Source: an uncultured Eubacteriales bacterium (lineage in GTDB: Bacteria; Bacillota; Clostridia; Lachnospirales; Anaerotignaceae). From it: a stretch of DNA of 32,242 nucleotides. Made by a program: the position numbers and the translations under genes. The notes below the pieces were generated by a model. It saw only the letters and a program-made list of their open reading frames with translations. It was not told where the DNA came from and did not search any database. Positions 8,090 to 16,320 of the stretch are shown piece after piece. Position 1 is the first letter of the stretch; each line of letters starts with the position of its first letter. The stretch is from NCBI GenBank assembly GCA_934256695.1, contig CAKQPE010000012.1:1-32242 (forward strand), written 5' to 3'.

Positions 8090-8400
8090 CATGGAATGTG
8101 CGGTCTTAAAAAGATTTTTGAAGGTGCAGGGAACTTTTTTAAAAAAGTTCCTGCAAACTCCACTTTTCCGTTTGGAAAAATTAAATTTAATCCGTTTTAT
8201 TAAAACTTTGATTAAAGGATTTACCCCTCATCCGCTTCGCTTTGCTCAGCACCTTCTCCTCAAGGAGAAGGCGTTAAAACCCTTCCGTCAAACCTTCGGT
8301 TTGCCGCTTTCCCTTTCAGGGACGGCTTTCGATTTGGGACGGCTCCCATGAAAGGGGAGCTGTCACGCAGTGACTGAGGGGTTATGATTTCACTCCGATA
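8090..8400. repeat. Second repeat cluster before activase gene terminator
   Basis: No gene. It contains the near-perfect palindrome GCAGG...CCTGC with A/T core (8126-8154) and a CCCTCATCCG...CACCTTCTCC module with the stem CCTTCTCCT/AGGAGAAGG. CAAACC-GAA-GGTTTG (minus, 8289-8303) and TCCCT-GAA-AGGGA (minus, 8310-8322) follow. A distinct module, GGCTCCC...GGGGAGC, comes next with GTCAC-GCA-GTGAC (8362-8374) and TGAGGGGTT. I recall the last module as a common intergenic repeat in gut clostridia, but have not checked. Confidence 0.75.
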
Positions 8401-8430
8401 AATTTTTATTTATACAAAAAAAATATACCA

Positions 8431-8466
8431 AAAAACCTCAACGACAATTTTGTCATTGAGGTTTTT
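8431..8466 (-). terminator. Terminator of the large activase gene
   Basis: Fifteen-bp stem AAAAACCTCAATGAC/GTCGTTGAGGTTTTT (minus strand, one U-G pair) with a 6-nt loop and trailing U run. It lies 5 nt after the stop codon. The single wobble pairs on the minus-strand RNA but is a mismatch on plus, which favours leftward function. Confidence 0.85.
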
Positions 8467-8470
8467 ATCT

Positions 8471-11400
8471 TTACGCTTCTATACTTCTGCCAACCATAGG
8501 CACTCTTATTACTTCGCCTTTATTTTCTTCTGCTTTATGCATATTTTTGTATGCTGCGTCCATCATCAGCTTAATTCTGTTAAGCTGGTTTACCTCGCTT
8601 GCACCGGGGTCATAGTCAACGGCAACAATATTTGCCAAAGGATTTCTTCTCTTTATCTCCTTTATTACGCCCTTTCCTACTATATGGTTAGGCAGGCAGG
8701 CAAATGGCTGTGTACAGATAATATTCTCTACTCCGTCATGTATAAGCTCAAGCATTTCGCCTGTCAAGAACCAGCCCTCACCTGTCTGGTTGCAGAGTGA
8801 AACTATAGGCTCGGCATAATCTCCGAGAGTCTCTATTCTTGCAGGCGGTGTAAATCTTTTGCTTGATTTCAGTGCATCAATAAGCGGTTTTCTGAAATAT
8901 TCTATAAGCGAAATAACACTTTTTCCCGCAAAGCTTAACTTAGAACTCATTCCGAGATACTTATGCTTCTGCACCGAGTTATATGCACTGTACAGACCGA
9001 AACCAAGAAGGTCAGGCACAACTGCTTCCGCACCTTCTTTTTCTATTAAGCCTACCAGATCGTTGTTTGCCGTAGGGTGGAATTTAACAAGTATTTCGCC
9101 TACAACACCGACCTTAGGCTTTTTGATTGTTTCGTCTATAGGGAAATTATCAAAGGCATTTACTATGTCTTTTATATTCTTTTTAAAGTTTTTGCCTGTT
9201 CTTACGTCTTTTTTGACCTTTTCGTTCCATTTCTCGTAAAGTGCGTTGGCAGAGCCTTTTACCTTTTCATACGGTCTTACTTTGTAAAGAACTCTCATAA
9301 ACAAATCTCCGTATACAAAAGCCTGTATTGCTCTCTTTGCAAGTGGAAGGCTATACTTCCAACCCGGATTTTTCTCCAGTCCGGCACTTACGGAAACAAC
9401 GGGTATGTTTTCCATTCCGGCATTTTTAAGAGCCTTTCTTATAAAGCCGATGTAGTTTGACGCACGGCAGCCGCCGCCTGTCTGGCTCATAAGAACGGCA
9501 ACCTTGTTAAGATCGTATTTTCCGCTTTTAAGTGCATTTATAATCTGGCCTACGACTATAAGTGCAGGATAGCAGGCATCGTTGTTTACGTATTTAAGTC
9601 CCGTATCAATAGATGTCTTGTCTATGGCAGGCATAACGTCTATTTTGTATCCGCTTGACTTAAAGGCTTCTTTCAGTATATCAAAATGTATAGGTGACAT
9701 CTGTGGGCAAAGAAGTGTATAATCCTTCTTCATTTCGGCTGTAAATATTTTTCTCTTTAGCGAAGCATCACCCTTCTTAGGCTCAACACCCATTGCTTTT
9801 CTGTCCTCAATGGCAGCTATAAGGGAACGTATTCTTATTCTTGCCGCACCAAGGTTATTTACCTCATCTATTTTAAGAGTTGTATATATTTTTCCTGCCG
9901 CATTGAGTATATCCTTAACCTCATCGGTTGTTACCGCATCAAGGCCGCAGCCGAAGGAGTTAAGCTGAACATATTCAAGGTCTTTTCTTGTTTTTACGAA
10001 AGCCGCCGCCTCGTAAAGTCTGGAATGATACATCCACTGGTCACGTACAACAAGCGGTCTTTCCAGTCTGCCCTTCCAAGCAACACTGTCCTCTGTAAGA
10101 ACGGCAAGGTTAAATCCCGCTATAAGCTCCGGTATACCGTGGTTTATCTCCGGGTCAATATGATATGGTCTGCCGCCGAGGACAATACCTGTCATATGGT
10201 GTTTTTCTATGTATTTAAGGGTTTCTTCACCCTTTTTATGCATATCTTCACGGAACTTAGTCCATTCGTCCCAGCCCATTTCAAGAGACTCTTTTATTTC
10301 CTGTTTTGTAACATTGTAATCCGCAAAAACTTCCGTCAGCCTGTCGACAAGTGCTTCTTTGTTCTTAAAAGAAATAAACGGATTTATAAACTTAATATTC
10401 TTTTCCCTTAAATCCTCCACATTGTTTTTAATGTTTTCGGAATAAGAAGCAACTATAGGACAGTTGTAGCATTCGTCTGCATCTTTAATATCAGGTCTTT
10501 CATAAGCCACTGCCGGATAGAAAATTGTTTTCACTCCGTCTGCTATAAGGTTCATTATATGGCCGTGAACCATTTTAGCAGGATAGCAGGCAGACTCACT
10601 CGGTATTGACTCTATGCCTTCCTCGTAAATCTTTTTGCTTGAAAACGGAGAAAGCTTTACCGAAAATCCCAAGTTTGTAAGGAATGTGTGCCAGAAAGGA
10701 TAATCCTCGTACATATTAAGGACTCTCGGAATACCTATTACGCCTCTCTTTGCTTCTTCCGGTTTAAGGGATACATAATCAAAAAGTCTGTTTTTCTTAT
10801 ATTCAAAAAGGTTAGGCACATTCTTTGATACAGCGTGCTTTCCTTCGCCCTTTTCACATCTGTTTCCCGTAACAAACCTTCTGTTTCCGTCAAATATATT
10901 TATTGTAAGAAGGCAGTTATTTGCACAGCCGCCGCAGCGGGTATGGGTTATCTTTATTTTAAGGCTGTTCATTTCTTCTTTTGAAATAAGAGATGTTTTA
11001 TAGCCTTCAAAATATTTTTCCCTTGCAATAAGACCTGCACCGAAAGCACCCATAAGTCCTGCTATGTCCGGGCGAACCGCCTCTCTTTCGCTTATAAATT
11101 CAAAGCTTCTTAAAACCGCATCATTATAGAATGTTCCGCCCTGAACGACAATGCTTTTTCCCAGTGCCTTAGGGTCTGAAATTTTTATTACTTTAAGCAG
11201 TGCATTTTTTATTACGGAGTATGCAAGACCGGCGGAAATATCGCCGACCTCCGCACCTTCCTTCTGTGCCTGTTTAACACGTGAGTTCATAAATACGGTA
11301 CATCTTGAGCCAAGGTCAATAGGATTTTTTGCAAAAAGAGCAATCTTTGCAAAATCCTCGACTTTGTAGTTAAGTCCCTTGGCAAATGTCTCTATAAACG

Positions 11401-12757
11401 AACCGCAGCCGGAAGAACAAGCCTCGTTAAGAAGTACACTGTCTATAACTCCGTCTTTTATTCGGATACATTTCATATCCTGTCCGCCTATGTCCAGTAT
11501 AAAATCAACATCTGGACGGAAGAAAGCTGCAGCCTTATAGTGTGCTACTGTCTCTATATATCCCAAATCAACCATAAGTGCCTCTTTTATAAGACCTTCG
11601 CCGTAGCCTGTAACACAGGAATTTCTTATGGTAATTCCCTCCGGCATAACGGCATAAAGGGCGTTAAGGGCATTTATAACAACATTAAGCGGATTTCCTT
11701 CGTTTGATGCATAGAAAGAATAAAGGAGCTTTCCTTCATCGGAGATAAGAGCAATCTTTGTTGTTGTGCTTCCTGCGTCTATACCGAGGAAAGCATCTCC
11801 TCTGTAATCCTTTAATTCACTGCGTTCAACCTTTTCCCTTGAATGTCTTTCGGTAAACTTTGCATAATCTTCTTCGTCCTTAAAAAGTGGAGCAAGACGG
11901 CTTACTTCCGTTTTTAAAGCCGTCATATTGGCAAGCTTATTTTCAAGAGCTTCAAAATCCGTAACAGGACTTGTATCCTTTGCACTTAACGCCGCACCGT
12001 ATGATGCAAAGAGATGGCTGTTTTCCGGTATAATTGCAGTCTCGTCTGTAAGCTTTAATGTTTCTATAAATCTCTGTCTTAATTCGGATAAAAAATGAAG
12101 CGGTCCGCCAAGAAAGGCAACATGACCTCTTATAGGCTTTCCGCAGGCAAGACCGCTTATGGTCTGGTTTACAACCGCCTGAAAAATAGATGCCGCTAAA
12201 TCTTCCTTTGCCGCACCTTCGTTTATAAGCGGCTGAATATCTGTTTTGGCAAAAACACCGCAGCGTGATGCTATAGGATAAATTACATTATATTTTTTTG
12301 CGTATTCGTTAAGACCTGTGGCATCTGTCTGCAAAAGAGTAGCCATCTGGTCAATAAAAGAACCTGTTCCTCCGGCACATACACCGTTCATTCGCTGTTC
12401 TATTCCGCCTTTAAAATATATTATTTTCGCATCTTCGCCGCCAAGCTCTATGGCAACATCGGTCTGTGGTGCAGCTGTCTCTATGGCATTTGCCGTAGCA
12501 ACAACCTCCTGTATAAATTCAATGCCAAGGGCATCGGATATAGCAACTCCTCCGCTTCCCGTCATCATAGCTGAAAAGGAAACATTGCCCACCTTTTCGT
12601 GTGCCTGACGAATTAAATCCTCAAGAGTTTCCTTTATTTCCGAAAAATGTCTTTTGTACTGTGAGAAAAGTATCTCACCTTTTTGAGAAACAACAACTAC
12701 CTTAACAGTTGTGGAGCCAATATCCATACCAATGCGCATTCTGTTTAAAAAGCTCAT
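8471..12757 (-). CDS. Large 2-hydroxyacyl-CoA dehydratase activase-type fusion protein
   Basis: A 1428-residue soluble iron-sulfur protein with no proven function that I know of. Domains in order: ASKHA activase 1 (about 8-260; DIGSTT 12-17, GGEDAK 106-111, CAGGTGSF 127-134), ASKHA activase 2 (about 322-580; DAGSTT 327-332, GGQDMK 424-429, CSSGCGSF 447-454), a Cys cluster C608/C611/C615/C634, a DUF2229-like half with ACYPAK (C724), then an HgdB/COG3581-like half with ACYPAL (C1062), GGGC1097, and C1348/C1354. Activases of the HgdC/BcrAD type hydrolyse ATP to push electrons to a dehydratase or reductase. Here activator and acceptor-like parts are in one chain. The start at ATG 12757 has AGGAGGA 6 nt upstream; the longer in-frame extension is rejected. 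The substrate is unknown. The gene is monocistronic with its own promoter and terminator. Confidence 0.88.
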   Translation of the reverse strand: MSFLNRMRIGMDIGSTTVKVVVVSQKGEILFSQYKRHFSEIKETLEDLIRQAHEKVGNVSFSAMMTGSGGVAISDALGIEFIQEVVATANAIETAAPQTDVAIELGGEDAKIIYFKGGIEQRMNGVCAGGTGSFIDQMATLLQTDATGLNEYAKKYNVIYPIASRCGVFAKTDIQPLINEGAAKEDLAASIFQAVVNQTISGLACGKPIRGHVAFLGGPLHFLSELRQRFIETLKLTDETAIIPENSHLFASYGAALSAKDTSPVTDFEALENKLANMTALKTEVSRLAPLFKDEEDYAKFTERHSREKVERSELKDYRGDAFLGIDAGSTTTKIALISDEGKLLYSFYASNEGNPLNVVINALNALYAVMPEGITIRNSCVTGYGEGLIKEALMVDLGYIETVAHYKAAAFFRPDVDFILDIGGQDMKCIRIKDGVIDSVLLNEACSSGCGSFIETFAKGLNYKVEDFAKIALFAKNPIDLGSRCTVFMNSRVKQAQKEGAEVGDISAGLAYSVIKNALLKVIKISDPKALGKSIVVQGGTFYNDAVLRSFEFISEREAVRPDIAGLMGAFGAGLIAREKYFEGYKTSLISKEEMNSLKIKITHTRCGGCANNCLLTINIFDGNRRFVTGNRCEKGEGKHAVSKNVPNLFEYKKNRLFDYVSLKPEEAKRGVIGIPRVLNMYEDYPFWHTFLTNLGFSVKLSPFSSKKIYEEGIESIPSESACYPAKMVHGHIMNLIADGVKTIFYPAVAYERPDIKDADECYNCPIVASYSENIKNNVEDLREKNIKFINPFISFKNKEALVDRLTEVFADYNVTKQEIKESLEMGWDEWTKFREDMHKKGEETLKYIEKHHMTGIVLGGRPYHIDPEINHGIPELIAGFNLAVLTEDSVAWKGRLERPLVVRDQWMYHSRLYEAAAFVKTRKDLEYVQLNSFGCGLDAVTTDEVKDILNAAGKIYTTLKIDEVNNLGAARIRIRSLIAAIEDRKAMGVEPKKGDASLKRKIFTAEMKKDYTLLCPQMSPIHFDILKEAFKSSGYKIDVMPAIDKTSIDTGLKYVNNDACYPALIVVGQIINALKSGKYDLNKVAVLMSQTGGGCRASNYIGFIRKALKNAGMENIPVVSVSAGLEKNPGWKYSLPLAKRAIQAFVYGDLFMRVLYKVRPYEKVKGSANALYEKWNEKVKKDVRTGKNFKKNIKDIVNAFDNFPIDETIKKPKVGVVGEILVKFHPTANNDLVGLIEKEGAEAVVPDLLGFGLYSAYNSVQKHKYLGMSSKLSFAGKSVISLIEYFRKPLIDALKSSKRFTPPARIETLGDYAEPIVSLCNQTGEGWFLTGEMLELIHDGVENIICTQPFACLPNHIVGKGVIKEIKRRNPLANIVAVDYDPGASEVNQLNRIKLMMDAAYKNMHKAEENKGEVIRVPMVGRSIEA

Positions 12758-12829
12758 TGTATTTCCTCCTGTTTTAGTATACAAAAATCCAATCAATTAT
12801 AAGCAATATTAGTAGCCATTTGACTCTCT

Positions 12830-12858
12830 ATTATAAATGAATATAGGTTAATTATCAA
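12830..12858 (-). promoter_or_regulatory. Promoter of the large activase gene
   Basis: Minus strand -35 TTGATA (12853-12858), 17-nt spacer, -10 TATAAT (12830-12835), about 70 nt before the start codon. The -35 lies in AATTATCAAGCGATTG. The reverse complement of its first 15 bases recurs just after the dctP gene (3638-3652). Confidence 0.75.
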
Positions 12859-12896
12859 GCGATTGACATTTTCTTTAAGGTTAGAAATAAATTAAA

Positions 12897-13104
12897 AAAC
12901 TTTAAAACCTTGGACTCTGTCCACACCTGCGATTAAGGAACCGCAAAGATAAATGCGGCGAGCGAAGCTCGTTTGCGAAGCAAATTCCTGACCATGAAAA
13001 AAATCAAGTAAAACTTTTATCAAAATGCAATTACATTGCGTTTTTCGGAACAAAATTATAAGTTATAACATAAAATCTTAATTTTCTCAAATTTTGCCGA
13101 ACAA
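12897..13104. repeat. Modular repeat copy between activase gene and 13154 gene
   Basis: Arm with TGGAC/GTCCA, then the inserted module with two back-to-back triloop hairpins CGAGC-GAA-GCTCG (12959-12971) and TTTGC-GAA-GCAAA (12972-12984). CCGCA...TGCGG precedes them. An ATGCAATTACATTGCGT hairpin and a GGAACAAAATTATAAGTTAT tail like those at 32103-32165 follow. Confidence 0.8.
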
Positions 13105-13130
13105 AATCCCATGGCCTAAGCCATGGGATT
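13105..13130 (-). terminator. Terminator of the small membrane protein gene
   Basis: Perfect 11-bp stem AATCCCATGGC/GCCATGGGATT with a 4-nt loop, 24 nt past the stop of the leftward gene, followed on minus by a short U tract. It resembles the ileS terminator stem (ATCCCATG). Confidence 0.7.
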
Positions 13131-13153
13131 AAAAATTTTTTTGACTTTAATTA

Positions 13154-13537
13154 TTATGCCAGTTCCGTTATATCCTCTATTTTATTCATCTCGTGAGCAA
13201 TTATATGTTCACCGGTTATAATGCAAAGAATATCTTTATCGTTTTTGCCTATTATTTCGCCCTCTATTATTTTCTGCTGCAAAGTTGTTATTCTTACTTT
13301 CATACCCATAGTAAATACCTTGCCTCTGAAATTGACAGTACTGAGAGGGAACATACTTCTGCACTGGCGTATTACCGCAAGACGCTGTATATCGTCGTGT
13401 AAATCAAGTTTTACCCTGTTTCTGTAAATATTTCTTCTCAGTTTATTAAGATTAATTATAAGATGCGTTATTACAAAAGACGTAAGTGCCGCATACAGAA
13501 TATCCAGATAAGTTAATTTCGAAAACATATCAAACAC
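13154..13537 (-). CDS. Small membrane-anchored protein of unknown function
   Basis: I do not recognise this 127-residue protein. Residues about 10-30 (LDILYAALTSFVITHLII) form one hydrophobic span. A basic stretch follows (NKLRRNIYRNR), then a soluble tail with a Gly-rich beta pattern (GMKVRITTLQQKIIEGEIIGKN) that recalls the small barrel of YajC/NfeD-like proteins; that likeness is weak. The start is GTG 13537, because GGAGG lies 8 nt upstream and the upstream in-frame TTG codons fall in or before that site. It is transcribed leftward downstream of the decarboxylase gene with a 123-nt gap that holds a repeat hairpin. Confidence 0.6.
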   Translation of the reverse strand: MFDMFSKLTYLDILYAALTSFVITHLIINLNKLRRNIYRNRVKLDLHDDIQRLAVIRQCRSMFPLSTVNFRGKVFTMGMKVRITTLQQKIIEGEIIGKNDKDILCIITGEHIIAHEMNKIEDITELA

Positions 13538-13565
13538 AAAAATCACCTCCAAACTCAATAACTTT

Positions 13566-13600
13566 TAAGCCTTCTATTTTTTGGAGAAGGCTTTAAAACC
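13566..13600. repeat. Short repeat remnant hairpin
   Basis: Stem AAGCCTTCT/AGAAGGCTT with a 9-nt loop. GAGAAGGCTTTAAAACC is identical to the module at 3958-3974 and close to 8265-8281. It could slow transcription after the decarboxylase gene but lacks a clear U run. Confidence 0.55.
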
Positions 13601-13660
13601 AATCATTCCATTAACTTTTAATATTTAATTCTGTTATTATTTCAAACATTTCTACTTACA

Positions 13661-15073
13661 TTACCGCAAAACCGAAAGTTTTTCAAGTGTTTGATTTTTA
13701 ACACCTGTTATTTCAACACCGCTTTTATACAAAACATAGGCATTATCCAACACTTCTTTTGTTATTACTTCACCCGGTGAAATAATCGGTATCCCCGGTG
13801 GATAAGGTATAACAAACTCTGCCGAAACCCGACCTTCTGCTTTATAAAAATCAACATCTTCCTTGGGCGAATAAAAAGCATCTCTCAAAGTTAATTTCTG
13901 TTCAAGATTAATCAGTCTCGGCTGACTTATAAATTCTGTTTTGCTATTGAAGTTATTTTCGTCAATCTCTTTTATATTTTTTATAAGCTCAGATATTTTT
14001 TCCATGTCATCACTTATTGTGCTTATTGCCATAAAATGTCCATGGCAGCCCATTTCCATTTCCATTTTATATTTTTTTCTAAGAATATCTGCTATATCAA
14101 CACAGCTTTGTTTCTGTGACATAACTACTATTTTGGAAATATCAATATCCTTTATACCGTATTTTCCTATTAAATCTTTATCTAAAAGCTCCATGTTTTT
14201 AAGGTTTTTCAATTTTTTTCTTTCTTCAATAAGGAACTTTGAAAAATCGGCATATTCTTTTTTTCCGTTTTTTTCAATAAAATCTCTGCACCTGTCAAGC
14301 ATTGCCATAAATATATACGACGGGCTTGATGTTTCCGTTATGGAAAGAGTTTCCCTTAGTCTTTCGCAGTCAGCTCGGTCACTTCCTATATGGACAACTG
14401 CCGTCTGTGTAGGAGCGGGAAGTGTCTTATGGGCACTCTGTACCACAATGTCGGCACCCATTTCAAGGGCGGTTTTTGGAAAGTTTTCGCTAAATTTAAA
14501 ATGTGAACCGTGTGCCTCGTCTACAATCAACACCATATTGTTTTTATGTGCGGTTTCCGCTATTTTTTCCACATCGGAAACTATTCCTTCTGCCGTAGGA
14601 CTGGTTATGATAACTGCCTTGGCATTTGGATTGGCTTTAACTGCTTTTTCAATATCCTCGGGAAGTATTCCTCCCGGCATATCGCTTTTTCCGCAATACT
14701 GAGGGAACACATAAACCGTTTTGCTGCCTGTCAGTATCATGGCACTATATACGCTTCTGTGGCAGTTTCTTGCCATAATAACCGTATCATTGGGACCACA
14801 CACAGACATTATCGCCGCCTGCAAGGCTCCCGTTGCACCGTTTACGCAGAAAAAAGTTTTTTTTGCACCAAAAAGGGATGCATATTTTTCCTGTGCATCT
14901 TTTATTATTCCGTCGGGATTATGAAGGTTATCAAAACCGTTTATCTCTGTTATATCCGTTTTAAATATATCGTATTCACCGATTCCTCTGCCCATTTTGT
15001 GTCCCGGCATATGGAACGGATACGTTCCGCTTTCGGCATATGAAATCAGTTTGTTATATAAATCCGCAGACAT
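13661..15073 (-). CDS. Orn/Lys/Arg decarboxylase-family PLP enzyme
   Basis: PLP-dependent fold-type I decarboxylase-like enzyme of 470 residues, in the short YaaO/SpeA-type group of Firmicutes that lacks the N-terminal wing domain. Visible motifs are HMPGHK (21-26), the PLP-phosphate region NGATG (78-82), His105 for ring stacking, DEAHGSH (185-191) with Asp185 for the ring nitrogen, and the Schiff-base lysine in SAHKTLPA (Lys216). The C-terminal domain has YPPGIP near residue 425. Likely reaction: decarboxylation of lysine, arginine or ornithine to a polyamine precursor; the substrate cannot be read. ATG 15073 has AGGAG 6 nt upstream. In Bacillus subtilis yaaO sits just upstream of tmk; here it lies downstream of the tmk-rsmI cluster, separated by a repeat-filled gap. 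Confidence 0.9.
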   Translation of the reverse strand: MSADLYNKLISYAESGTYPFHMPGHKMGRGIGEYDIFKTDITEINGFDNLHNPDGIIKDAQEKYASLFGAKKTFFCVNGATGALQAAIMSVCGPNDTVIMARNCHRSVYSAMILTGSKTVYVFPQYCGKSDMPGGILPEDIEKAVKANPNAKAVIITSPTAEGIVSDVEKIAETAHKNNMVLIVDEAHGSHFKFSENFPKTALEMGADIVVQSAHKTLPAPTQTAVVHIGSDRADCERLRETLSITETSSPSYIFMAMLDRCRDFIEKNGKKEYADFSKFLIEERKKLKNLKNMELLDKDLIGKYGIKDIDISKIVVMSQKQSCVDIADILRKKYKMEMEMGCHGHFMAISTISDDMEKISELIKNIKEIDENNFNSKTEFISQPRLINLEQKLTLRDAFYSPKEDVDFYKAEGRVSAEFVIPYPPGIPIISPGEVITKEVLDNAYVLYKSGVEITGVKNQTLEKLSVLR

Positions 15074-15104
15074 TTTTTACTCCTAAATTCTGTTATATCT
15101 TTAT

Positions 15105-15455
15105 AAAACAACTAAAACCTTGGGACTCTGTCCCAACCCCTGCAAGCAATGAACCGCCAAGATAGAGGCGGCAGGCGTAGCCTGATTTGCGAAGCAAATT
15201 TCTGACCATAAAAAGGCTTGATCTAAACTTTATCAAATTCTGTGACTTATAGTCACAGGATTCTGTTAAATTATAAATTGTTGATTTAAGCTTTCTTCCT
15301 CGTGGGGAATACTGACCCTTCCGTCAAACCTTCCCTTTCAGGGACGGCAAAAGCAGTGCAAATGGGTTTCCGAAAAACGCAATGTAATTGCGTTTTGATA
15401 AAAGTTTTGATCCAACTTTTTCAAAAGTTGGCAGGTGTGGACAGAGTCCACTGTC
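15105..15455. repeat. Modular repeat cluster abutting rsmI stop
   Basis: This 350-bp gap without a gene is nearly all repeat. The first arm has TTGGGAC/GTCCCAA and an inserted module with AGGC-GTA-GCCT (15173-15183) and ATTTGC-GAA-GCAAAT (15185-15199). A CTGTGAC/GTCACAG hairpin follows, then a TCCCT-GAA-AGGGA copy (minus, 15332-15344). The second arm has a CGCAATGTAATTGCG hairpin, CCAACTTTT/AAAAGTTGG and GTGGAC/GTCCAC. That last stem begins one base beyond the rsmI stop codon. Confidence 0.8.
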
Positions 15456-16295
15456 TTACTTTTTCAGCTGTGCGTAAATATCCCTCTTGGTTATTCCTCT
15501 GTCCTTTGCAGCCTGCTTCATGGCATCTTTCTCGCTCATGCCTTCTGCCATGTATTTTTTTACGTGTTCTTCAACAGTTATGCTCTCCCATGCGGCAATT
15601 TCTTCTTTTTTAAGTTCTTGGGCATCTGCTCCGCCTATGACAATAACAAATTCCCCCTTAGGTTCGTTTACATTATAATATTCAATAAGCTCGCTCATAT
15701 TTCCCTTTTTAACTTCTTCAAACTTTTTGGTTATCTCCCTTACACAGGCAGCTTCCCTGTCTCCTGTGCTTTCAAAAAGTTCTTTAAGTGTAGTTTTAAG
15801 CCTATGGGGAGCTTCATAAAATATAACGGTTCTTGTCTCTTTTTCTATTGATTTAAGCACCTGTGCCTTTTCCTTTTTGTCTGTAGGCAGAAAGCCTTCA
15901 AATATAAATCTTCTGCTGTCCAAGCCGGAAAGAACCAACGCCGTTGAAAAAGCCGTAGGTCCCGGTGCCGCCGTAACGGGTATTCCTTCTGTTTGGCAAA
16001 GACGAACCATATCTGCACCCGGATCGGAAATCCCCGGCATACCAGCATCTGTAACAAGAGCTATGTTTGCACCGTTTTTAAGCTTTTCAATAAGCTCCGG
16101 ACCTTTCTGGAACTTGTTGTGTTCATGATAGCTTACAAGGGTTTTCTGTATGTCAAAATGATTTAAAAGTTTAAGTGTATTTCTCGTATCCTCTGCGGCT
16201 ATAATATCACATTCCTTCAAAAGCTCAATTACCCTTAAAGTCATGTCACCGAGGTTTCCTATAGGTGTGCCGCATAAATAAAGTGTACCGTACAA
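15456..16295 (-). CDS. rsmI: 16S rRNA (cytidine-2'-O)-methyltransferase RsmI
   Basis: Uses S-adenosylmethionine to methylate the 2'-OH of C1402 of 16S rRNA, tuning the decoding centre. The 279-residue protein shows the N-terminal signature LYLCGTPIGNLGDMT, AAEDTRNT, the YHEHN segment, TDAGMPGISDPG, and AAPGPTA of the tetrapyrrole-methylase fold. A TTG start at 16295 is chosen: AAGGAG lies 9 nt upstream, the family N-terminus begins there, and the next upstream starts would overlap trmN6. It is last in the leftward operon, 25 nt after trmN6. Confidence 0.93.
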   Translation of the reverse strand: MYGTLYLCGTPIGNLGDMTLRVIELLKECDIIAAEDTRNTLKLLNHFDIQKTLVSYHEHNKFQKGPELIEKLKNGANIALVTDAGMPGISDPGADMVRLCQTEGIPVTAAPGPTAFSTALVLSGLDSRRFIFEGFLPTDKKEKAQVLKSIEKETRTVIFYEAPHRLKTTLKELFESTGDREAACVREITKKFEEVKKGNMSELIEYYNVNEPKGEFVIVIGGADAQELKKEEIAAWESITVEEHVKKYMAEGMSEKDAMKQAAKDRGITKRDIYAQLKK

Positions 16296-16320
16296 ATATA
16301 TGCACTCCTTAAAAAGTGAA

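Noticed and set aside
8091..8351. 86-codon open frame upstream of the activase terminator
   Set aside because: Entirely within the repeat cluster and lacking initiation signals.
3690..8400. Possible CRISPR array from the many similar short repeats
   Set aside because: Repeat units are unevenly spaced, differ in stem sequence, are not separated by unique spacers of uniform length, and no cas genes are present.
13941..15043. Two long rightward open frames (253 and 177 codons) over the decarboxylase gene
   Set aside because: Antisense shadows of a gene with complete PLP motifs; compositions are typical of reversed coding strands (Ser/Ile/Phe-rich).
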